Assembly (NCBI GenBank): GCA_947500415.1 | Contig: CANMRT010000001.1 | Span: 1,142,982-1,206,981, forward strand | Direction of reading: 5' to 3' | DNA: 64,000 nt | Origin: an uncultured Roseicyclus sp. | Lineage (GTDB): Bacteria > Pseudomonadota > Alphaproteobacteria > Rhodobacterales > Rhodobacteraceae | Shown here: positions 54,755 through 62,053 of the stretch, one piece after another | Layout: each line of letters opens with the position of its first letter | Position numbering within the stretch: position 1 is the first letter of the stretch | Position numbers and translations under genes: made by a program | The notes under the pieces: generated by a model | What the model was told of the DNA's origin: nothing | Seen by the model: only the letters and a program-made list of their open reading frames with translations | Database searches by the model: none

Positions 54755-54925
54755 ATGACGATCCGCGATCCGCGCCAGATTTTCAAAGTAAGCTGGCGCG
54801 GATCACGAAATCAAACTATCTATATTGAGTTTTCCGAAGTTGTTGCGAAGCGTCCTCGACAAGATCTTGATCTGTCGCAGTTTGATGCTGCTTCTTTGAT
54901 AGCATTATTGCATCAAAGCAGATGA
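54755..54925 (+). CDS. Small hypothetical protein (56 aa)
   Basis: Open frame MTIRDPRQIFKVSWRGSRNQ ... SLIALLHQSR, 7 bp after paralogue A and so probably in the same transcript. Basic N-terminal half with a beta-strand-like TIYIEFSEVV, helical C-terminus. The stop lies 6 bp before the remnant IS3 element, which could have truncated the original neighbour. No family recognised. Confidence 0.45.
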   Translation: MTIRDPRQIFKVSWRGSRNQTIYIEFSEVVAKRPRQDLDLSQFDAASLIALLHQSR

Positions 54926-54934
54926 ACTATTGGA

Positions 54935-55204
54935 CTGAAGCGGAAGGACGAATTCCGCCAAGATGCTGTGCGGATCGCGCTGACCAGCGGGCTAACGCGC
55001 AAGCAGGTTGCTGATGATTTTGGCGTTGGTATGTCGACGCTGAACAAGTGGATCACAGCGCACAGAGACACGGATGTAGTTTCCAAGGAAGACCGAGACC
55101 TTGCCCGCGAGAATGAACGGCTTCGACGCGAGGACCGCATTCTCAAGGAGGAGAGGGGCATCTTTAGTGAAGCCACAGCCTTCTTCGCGAGCCGAAAGCC
55201 ATGA
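54935..55204 (+). pseudogene. IS3 orfA (HTH transposase subunit), 5' end lost
   Basis: Coding text begins LKRKDEFRQDAVRIALTSGL with no ATG: the previous in-frame codons lead to a TGA at 54923. HTH region TRKQVADDFGVGMSTLNKWI and leucine-zipper ENERLRREDRILKEER follow. GIFSEAT replaces the usual DILKKAT near the end. The family identity is clear; expression is doubtful. Confidence 0.75.
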
Positions 55205-56058
55205 GGGTTAGGTTCGTCGAAGAACACTACGCTGAGTTCTCTACAACGCGTTTGTGCGAGGTTTTGGATGTCAGCAGTCGTGGACTACGTGCTTTCCGCA
55301 GCCGACCGGCCAGTCGCAGACAGCGGGCGGACATGGTGACCTTGGCCCACATCAAGGAACAGTCATGTCTTGGACTGGGCAGCCATGGTAGGCCGAGCAT
55401 GACTGAAAAGCTGAAGGAGATCGGTCTGACGGTCGGGCATCGGCATGTGGGCAGATTGATGCGCCAGAACGGCATCTCCGTTATCAGAACTCGCAATCAC
55501 AAGGTCACGGCGGATAGCGACCGAAAGTTCAACAATGCGCCAAATCTGCCGGACCCAGACTTCATGGCAGATGGTCCAAACCAGAAATGGGCGGGCGATA
55601 TCAGCTAGGTCTGGACACGTGAGGGCTGGCCGCATCTGTCTGTCGTCCTAGACCTGCACGCCCGCCGTGTCATTGGACGGGCCGTCAGCAATCGCATGAA
55701 ACGTGATCTAGCGTCCCGGGCCTTGAAGATGGCGATAGCGTTCAGGGGACTGCCCAAAGGCTTCATCCACTATACGGATCGCGGCAGTCAGTATTGCTCA
55801 CACGACTTCCAGAAGATCCTGCGCCAAGACGGCTTCAAGGTATCGATGAGTGGCAAGGGCAATTGTTATGACAACGCTGCTGTCGAAACGTACTTCAAGA
55901 CAATCAAAGCAGAACTGAACTGGCGACAGACATGGGAAACGAGGCGGCAAGCTGAGATGGCCGTCTTCGAATACATCAATGGGTTCTAAAATCCACGTCG
56001 CCGCCACTCAGCGCTGGGCTGGAAAAACCCGGTCACCTTCGAAGGGAAGGTGAGCTAA
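55201..56058 (+). pseudogene. IS3 orfB (DDE transposase) with two nonsense codons
   Basis: A single frame of 286 codons interrupted by TAG at 55606-55608 and TAA at 55987-55989. Each stop stands where IS3 transposases usually have Tyr (GDIS-Y, INGF-Y), so both are probably point mutations of Tyr codons. DDE residues are otherwise recognisable (GDIS, HYTDRGSQY, NAAVETYF), and the end reads NPRRRHSALGWKNPVTFEG. Confidence 0.85.
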
Positions 56059-56096
56059 ACGAGCACTCGGAGCGGCACGAAAGCGCGACAGGTCCA

Positions 56097-56394
56097 GTGT
56101 TGTGTTTCCAGAAATCCTGTGCGAATAACGCCGATCTTCCAACATTTTCGCAACCAACTTCGACTGCACTTCCGCGATTGGTCGACCGCTATCCAAACTC
56201 AAAGCGATGACAAAATCATCGAAACTCTGAAGCAGACCAGAACGACCACTTAATTCTGCATCAACAATTAGATCAGCAACAATGCCCAATGCACTATCCA
56301 AGTTACCCAAAGTAAGCCCCTCCCTCTCTATGAAGGCCCTCCACCTTGCAACCAAGATGGTTAACAAAGCCCTAATGGGGCATCCATGACTCAC
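56097..56394 (-). pseudogene. Helical protein gene truncated by IS element 1
   Basis: The first about 99 codons (MSHGCPIRALLTILVARWRA ... HRISGNTTLD) are ordinary coding sequence. The frame then runs into the IS right end and stops at 56008, giving an artificial tail (SRFRAAPSARLAHL). So the C-terminal part of the original protein was lost. It lies 6 bp after paralogue B and shares its transcript. Helical, no family recognised. Confidence 0.55.
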
Positions 56395-56400
56395 TCACCC

Positions 56401-56604
56401 TCAAACCTGTTGCTGGCAAGCTACGCCAATCGTCAGGGTATTGTGCGTTCTGGAACCTTGATCGAGTGGGTAGATTCCTCCAAGACGGTTGCGCTCGGTT
56501 GAAATTAGTCGCTCAAGCGCCTTAGCGGTGTTGAAGTATCCATGTTTTTCAGCCGCATGTGCTGCGACGATCAGATTGCAAAGATGGTCTATGTCCCCGT
56601 ACAT
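56401..56604 (-). CDS. Small protein, paralogue B (67 aa)
   Basis: MYGDIDHLCNLIVAAHAAEK then HGYFNTAKALERLISTERNR. Compares with paralogue A through A-x(n)-G-(Y/F)-x(2)-TAxALxxLI. ATG preceded by AAAGGAAG and, 42 nt upstream, an exact CtrA-type box. The two paralogues are convergent on the IS element. Function unknown. Confidence 0.6.
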   Translation of the reverse strand: MYGDIDHLCNLIVAAHAAEKHGYFNTAKALERLISTERNRLGGIYPLDQGSRTHNTLTIGVACQQQV

Positions 56605-58096
56605 TTCACTTCCTTTCCCACAATAAAACTAGTGTTGTAAACCTTGGTTAAGGAACCGTTAATGATGAACTCGCGTGAGCGGATACTGGCCGATATGTGG
56701 TGCGCCGATAATCGCTGACATCAACTTCTAGAGCTTCCGCTGGGTAAACTTTTGCGCGCAATGTTGGCAGAGGTTAGTCATGCGTGATCACACGTTGCGT
56801 GTTGGTTGTGCCATGACCATCGTCTTTTGAAAAACGCCAAAAATGCAGCGCGTGAACGTAAAATCGGAGGCGGCGAAAAGTTGACACGTTCTGCTCCTGT
56901 TTGCCTGTCGGACAAATTCGGATGCATCCCCCTAGAGGAAATCGATCGTTGAGCGACAGCCCATCATGGATGAATATAAAGTATTTGCGGGAGAAGTTCC
57001 ACGAGGCCAACGCGAACGCGCGGATGGACCAAGAAGAAATTCAACACTCCGGAATGAACAGCACAGGTTCACGAAGTAGTCCTGGTCATATTGGTAGAGG
57101 CGCAGACGCTATCTCTATTTGGAGCGGAGTCGACTTTAGGTCGTTCGGTCAAAATTCAAAACGCACTAAATTGTATCCGAGAATACCGAACTAATACTCT
57201 AGTGACAATGAGACGCAGTTTTCCCGATGGCTCAAAGTTTACGGCAACGGGTGACGCCTTAGCGGAACGCAAAATGGAGCAACGCACAACAAGAAGCGAA
57301 AGATCCACCCGAGGCGGTCGACAACATCAACAAGGGACGGCGATCGAAGGCCTGGACGGTTTGTCCCTCACAAGCTTGGAGAGACCGACAATTGGGGGCA
57401 GAAGCCAAATAGGTATGCGCCAAGATCGAGATTCTGGTGCTCGAAAATGACTCTTTTCTACCGAGGACCGAGCAATAAGCCTGGGCATACGTAAAGCACT
57501 GTTCAATTGTGATCGCACAGAACTGAAAATGACTAAGTGCTTGCGATCGTTGAACATACTCTGTTTGATGCAGTAATATCCGCTGCTTGGGGCAAATGCT
57601 CAGACATTAGAATAGACAAAGGGCATTGGTCGCACGCTCGGCGAATACCTCTACCTCATTTTCGGCAGCCCTCCAGTTTGAAGCCTACCCGCTAAGGAAT
57701 AAGTGCCAAGCTCTTTGTGGGCGCATGCGCTGCTTGGTGGTTTTGATCAAGCTACAGGCTTACTAAAATGCCTATACAAAAGTTTGATGCATCCACATTG
57801 TCGGCTCTCGCCGTATCGGCGACGGGAGCTACCAATCACGCAGCCGATTCGTTTCTGGCCCAGGAAGAAAGCACACTCTCCCACACGGCGTGGGTTCTTG
57901 TGTTTGGCGGCAAGCATGGACTGGGCCACCAGCAAGGTTTTCGCGTAGCGGGAGACGAGCGTACTGAACATCAGCGATGGCGTAAAGCCCGAACTGTCAT
58001 CCGCCGGTCCGCATTCCGCAAAAGGTTTGAGAGACCAAACTACTGCCCCGAAAAAACAATCAGTTCAACCCGAACGCCCTAAGATCGGGTGTGCAA
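56605..58096. other. Long gene-poor stretch
   Basis: About 1.5 kb. Besides the CtrA box just upstream of paralogue B, I see no supported gene. Frames at 57091-57450 (+), 57327-57557 (-), 57747-57971 (-) and 57768-58082 (+) overlap, lack ribosome sites or have atypical composition, and look like decayed DNA. Confidence 0.5.
56647..56662 (-). promoter_or_regulatory. CtrA-type box 2
   Basis: On the minus strand TTAA-CGGTTCC-TTAAC, an exact consensus match followed by C, 42 nt before the ATG of paralogue B. Same layout as box 1. Confidence 0.6.
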
Positions 58097-58112
58097 TAAA
58101 CCAATCCTTAAC
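58097..58112 (+). promoter_or_regulatory. CtrA-type box 3
   Basis: TAAA-CCAATCC-TTAAC followed by C; one mismatch in the first half. It ends 44 nt before the ATG of the GGDEF/EAL gene, the same spacing as boxes 1 and 2. Confidence 0.45.
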
Positions 58113-58156
58113 CATGTTCGCTAACTCTCACCGCCAAACAGCAGCTAGGATTTGGC

Positions 58157-59569
58157 ATGTACCAAGATCAGAAGTCGTACCTTTCCGAGGTCAATGACGC
58201 CAGTATACCAGAATCTCAACCCACTTTTGCTCACACTGCGCAAATCGTTCCTACGGTTGATGCATTGAGCGGACTTTGGAACCGAGAGACCTTCTTTCAT
58301 AAAGCAAAAGAAATGATTGGACGATCCAGATCGCCACTATCGTTGGCGATCCTTGACCTAGACAAGCTCAAAAGAGCAAACGATCTCTACGGGCATACCT
58401 TTGGAGATAGCTACATAAAGTCTTTCTCGCGATTGCTTCAAGCGTTAGTTTCCCCTGACTGCCTAATTGGTCGAATTGGCGGCGATGAGTTCTCTATCCT
58501 ATACAAAGACAGCTATGGAAAAAGTTACCTAGGCGCACTTCGTAGTCTGAGTGAACGTCTGAAGAACGAGTTTCCGAATGCATCCACCCTTGGCCTCGGG
58601 GGCGTATCAATAGGCATACACTCAACAAGTAATACAGATACCGAACTCGAGGATCTCTACGAAAAGGCCGATACTGCCCTGTATGCTGCAAAAGATTCCG
58701 GGCGGAATATCATTAAGCGCTATAATGAATTTGTAGAGCAGCGATATAGTATAAAGCACCAAATTGAAACAGTTAATGAAGCCGAACAAAATGATCGGTT
58801 AGAAGTTGCGTTTCAACCCATTATAAACTTGGAGGATGGGAAATGCGCTGGATATGAAGCTCTCACTCGAATTACTCTAGAGAGTGGCAAGCGACTACTC
58901 CCTACAAGTTTCTCAAAGGCGCTGCGAGATAGGCAATGTGCGTTACGACTATCAAACTACGTCCTTAACGATGGAATTTCAGCTTGGAAGATTCTACGCG
59001 AAGGACTCATGAAGGGATCGCGTCTCTCAATAAATGTAACAGAACACGATATCGCGGATTGGAAATTCTTTTACGTCGTTGCGAATGCCCTAGAGAATCA
59101 TCACATCTCAGGTAGAGAGTTGCGCCTCGAGATATCAGAGACCGCCATCTTGGACCCAAATTGTGAAAAGGTGATCCAAATACTCCAAAAATTTCGAAGC
59201 ATAGGAATTGAAATTGCAATAGATGGCTTTGGTACAGGTTTCTCGGGCTTGACATGTCTAAGGAAATGGCCCGTCGATGTCATAAAAATCGATTATGGTT
59301 TCTTGGCTGATGTCTCATCAAGTAACCGAGAGAAACAGATAAATAGGCATATTTGTTCACTGGCGTGCAGCCTCGGGATCAGTGTCATTGCGCAAGGCAT
59401 CGAAGACGAGGCCACGCTGAACATTGCCAAAACGGATGGGGTCATTCTCGGACAAGGCTTCTATTTTGGCAGGCCACGGCATTCATCGGTTGCTTTGTTA
59501 CTGCACCGATCTGCCGTTGCATCAAGGAGTGCACGAGAATTTTTGACCACTTGCCGAGCCAGAGTATAG
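58157..59569 (+). CDS. GGDEF protein with degenerate EAL domain
   Basis: 470 residues, no membrane segment. GGDEF domain about 35-195 with intact G108-G-D-E-F112, so diguanylate cyclase activity is expected; the product-inhibition RxxD site is absent (VSPD). EAL domain about 210-450 keeps E234-A-L, INVTEHD and ISETA, but the DDFG loop reads D356-G357-FG and the AEGVE motif reads AQGIE (Q413). Losing these two acidic positions should abolish phosphodiesterase activity, so the EAL part may serve as a c-di-GMP sensor. No sensor domain N-terminal to GGDEF. Confidence 0.9.
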   Translation: MYQDQKSYLSEVNDASIPESQPTFAHTAQIVPTVDALSGLWNRETFFHKAKEMIGRSRSPLSLAILDLDKLKRANDLYGHTFGDSYIKSFSRLLQALVSPDCLIGRIGGDEFSILYKDSYGKSYLGALRSLSERLKNEFPNASTLGLGGVSIGIHSTSNTDTELEDLYEKADTALYAAKDSGRNIIKRYNEFVEQRYSIKHQIETVNEAEQNDRLEVAFQPIINLEDGKCAGYEALTRITLESGKRLLPTSFSKALRDRQCALRLSNYVLNDGISAWKILREGLMKGSRLSINVTEHDIADWKFFYVVANALENHHISGRELRLEISETAILDPNCEKVIQILQKFRSIGIEIAIDGFGTGFSGLTCLRKWPVDVIKIDYGFLADVSSSNREKQINRHICSLACSLGISVIAQGIEDEATLNIAKTDGVILGQGFYFGRPRHSSVALLLHRSAVASRSAREFLTTCRARV

Positions 59570-59647
59570 AGTTAGTAGGATCCATGATTTTGTCCAGTCA
59601 ACAAAAAATGAGCACCAGTGTTCGTAAATATTGTGGGGCATCTTGAA

Positions 59648-60049
59648 ATGCACGTTCCTCTTTCACGTTTGGAGGTTTCCCTTATCCTAAAAGTTGACGA
59701 GACTTCTGTTGAATTACTTTGGTCTTCGGGTAAACTCGCTCGTTCCATATATAGTGAGCACCGGGACTGCCGAGAGCTCTGCGTTTCTTCGGTTTTTGAT
59801 TTGATTGAATATCAGATAGCCCGATCTGCTAAATGGTTTGGTGTGAATCCATCCGAGGCGAGTATGTGGGTTGACAACTTAGCGGAGGTTTTGGAAGGCG
59901 ATGATTTACACCATAATGAAATTGCATCTATTTCGAGAAACCTTCTTTCGAACTCAATAGAAGACAGAATTTGTGAAGAAAACGCGAATAGCCGAGCACT
60001 GGCAGTGGCCTGTGCGGCAATGTATGCGAGGATTATGACACTACTTTGA
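59648..60049 (+). CDS. Hypothetical protein (133 aa)
   Basis: Start MHVPLSRLEVSLILKVDETS (an in-frame ATG at 59618 is also possible). Beta-strands in the first 40 residues, then a helical body (VFDLIEYQIARSAKWFGVNP). Located 78 bp after the GGDEF/EAL gene on the same strand, so it may be its partner. No family recognised. Confidence 0.5.
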   Translation: MHVPLSRLEVSLILKVDETSVELLWSSGKLARSIYSEHRDCRELCVSSVFDLIEYQIARSAKWFGVNPSEASMWVDNLAEVLEGDDLHHNEIASISRNLLSNSIEDRICEENANSRALAVACAAMYARIMTLL

Positions 60050-60310
60050 TGTAACTCATCCGTCTCCCAAGGATGAGTGCGTGGAGTCTACGTTACTCAC
60101 GGTAATATTTTCCTACGTACACCGCAAACATAAGGTAGTAAAATGTGCTTGTATGCTTCCGGCGCAGAAAAGAAGCGACGTTATGCATAACTTCACAATT
60201 GGCTTGTTTCCTTTGGAGATGCATGCATCAAGTCGCCTTTATTGGGAAAATAGTGTTGGGAGAATTTTTAGACTGAATTGATCAGAATCCTACCAAGGGA
60301 TTAGCTACAT
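60050..60310. other. Short intergenic stretch left of IS element 2
   Basis: A 66-codon frame (60081-60281) lacks a ribosome site and is not supported. ACAT at 60307-60310 is one copy of the IS target duplication. Confidence 0.4.
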
Positions 60311-60375
60311 TGACCTAGGACCCGTTTCCTCCTCCCTTTTAAGGTAGAGTTGTCCCATCGAAGGAGACGAATAGA

Positions 60376-60642
60376 ATGAAGAGGTCACGGTATAACGAAG
60401 AGCAGATCACCACGATCCTGAGGCAACATAAGAGTGGCATGGCGACGGCAGATGTGTGCCGCGAGCATGGGATTAATTCGGCGACGTTCTACAAGCGGAA
60501 ATCGAAGCTCGGCGGCCTTAAGGTCTAAGATGCCCGGAAGCTGAAGGCGTACGAGAACGAGAACGCGAAGCTGAAGAAGCTGCCGGCAGAGCAGATGCTG
60601 GACAATGCGATGTTGAAGGATATCGCCTCGCGAAAGTGGTGA
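60376..60642 (+). pseudogene. IS3 element 2 orfA with internal stop
   Basis: MKRSRYNEEQITTILRQHKS, HTH (ADVCREHGINSATFYKRKSK), then TAA at 60526-60528 where homologues have Ser, and the frame continues DARKLKAYENENAKLKKLPA to TGA at 60640. Eighty-eight codons in all. Confidence 0.8.
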
Positions 60643-61471
60643 CGCGCGGCGCGAAACGGGATGCTTTAGCGCATCTATGCAGGGAGCATGAGGTGGGACA
60701 GCGGCGGACGTGTTCTATTCTTGGCGTTGATGGTCTAGCGTGCGGTATTGAAGCGTACGCTCGGGCGATACCGAGTTACGCAAGCGATGAAGGCGGGGGC
60801 TGCCGAGCGCCGTCGGTTCGGCCATCGGCAGATGAATGCGATGTGTGAGAGACAAGGCTGGCATGTGAACCAGAAGAAGCTGCGGCGGCTATTTCGCGAG
60901 GAGAAATTGCAGGTACGCAAGCGCGGCGGCCGGAAGCGAGCCCTGGGGATGCGCAGGCCGCTTCTGGTGCTGAAGCGACCCAATGAACGCTGAACTAGAT
61001 TTCATCTCGGACACATTCACTGATAGGCACAGGTTCCGTGTTCTGGCCATCGTCGATGACTTCAGCCGGAAATGCTTTGCGCTGGTCCCAGACCCGTCGA
61101 TCTCTGGGCTGCGTGTCACCCGTGAACTGACGGCGATCATAGCACGGCGCGGACGACGCAAGACCATAGTCAGCGACAACGGTACGGAACTGACCAGTCT
61201 GGCGGTGCTAAGATGGTGCCAGTAAACACAGATCGACTGGCACTACATCGCGCCAGGAAAGCCGATGCAGAACGCCTCCGTGAAGAGTTCCAACGGCAGC
61301 TTCAGAGACGAACTCTTGAACGAAATCCTATTCTCGTCGCTGGCTGAAGCCCGCGAGAAAGTCACCGCTTGTAAGGAGGGCTACAACCGCACCAGACCGC
61401 ACTCATCCCTAGGCAATCTCACGCCGCAGAAATTTGCAATGAAATCGATACTGAAAACCAAGACCGCATGA
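60636..61471 (+). pseudogene. IS3 element 2 orfB (DDE transposase), frameshifted
   Basis: The text moves between three frames: VTRGAKRDALAHLCREHEVG (from 60636), AAERRRFGHRQMNAMCERQG (frame of 60748), and LDFISDTFTDRHRFRVLAIV onward (frame of 60983). TAA at 61223-61225 then interrupts before [20 protein letters not shown]. The catalytic Glu expected in NAFVESFNG is Lys here. Not functional. Confidence 0.85.
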
Positions 61472-61530
61472 GGCCACAAAAACACCGACGGATTCTACCC
61501 AACACTGGAGGGAAGTCTGGTCTCAGGTCA

Positions 61531-62053
61531 ACATGATTGAAGCTCAAGCTAAGCTCATGGAGCCGAAGTCGTTTCGAGCCCTTCGTTTCGCAATCACAAT
61601 TGCAGTCCTAACTTCTGCCAAAAATGTGTCACATATTAACAATTTGTTTATCCTCATGACCCACTAATGTTTGACGTTGAGCAGTCACTAAAATTATCAA
61701 ATTACTCAAAATGAAAATGACATAGTGGCGGTCAGGGGGCTGATCCTCTGGCCGCATGTGATTTTGCGTTCCATGATGTCATCCTCAGCTGGCCTGTCCA
61801 TCTTCTCATCTGTAACTGCATAAGGTGCGGCCGAACGCGACAGGCTCCATTGTTTGACAAATTTCTCCCAATAGCTTCTTGAAAGTCGCCGCGATTTAGA
61901 CTCTGAGATGCCATAGTTGCGACACTGGTGCTTTCAAAACCTTTCGTAAACGATTGAACATTCAAACGAACGTTCATCAGTTAGTCCCAATTCGATCAAC
62001 AAGTTGTACGGGGAGCACCATCATTACTGACCCATCACTTTGGAGGATGGGCA
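61531..62053. other. Intergenic stretch before the RTX gene
   Basis: About 520 AT-rich bases. A minus-strand frame (61732-61977) has no ribosome site or recognisable content. Presumably holds the promoter of the RTX gene; ACAT at 61531-61534 is the second target-duplication copy. Confidence 0.4.

Larger units (their letters stand above)
54931..56096 (+). mobile_element. Decayed IS3-family element 1
   Basis: Two-gene IS3 organisation (orfA, then orfB overlapping by 4 nt in another frame). The right end is GGTCCA at 56091-56096, inverse of TGGACC; the left end begins near TGGAC at 54931, but orfA starts at once, with no leader, so the left terminus has probably been deleted. No matching target duplication flanks it. 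Both orfs are damaged. Confidence 0.75.
60311..61530 (+). mobile_element. Decayed IS3-family element 2
   Basis: 1220 bp. Left end TGACCTAGGACCCG and right end (inverted) TGACCTGAGACCAG are imperfect terminal inverted repeats, and both flanks carry ACAT (60307-60310 and 61531-61534), a 4-bp target duplication as made by the IS407-type branch of IS3. Contains orfA and orfB, both interrupted. The clean ends show it inserted whole and decayed in place. Confidence 0.85.

Noticed and set aside
57091-58082. Several 60-119 codon frames on both strands
   Set aside because: Mutually overlapping, no ribosome sites, and no recognisable content.
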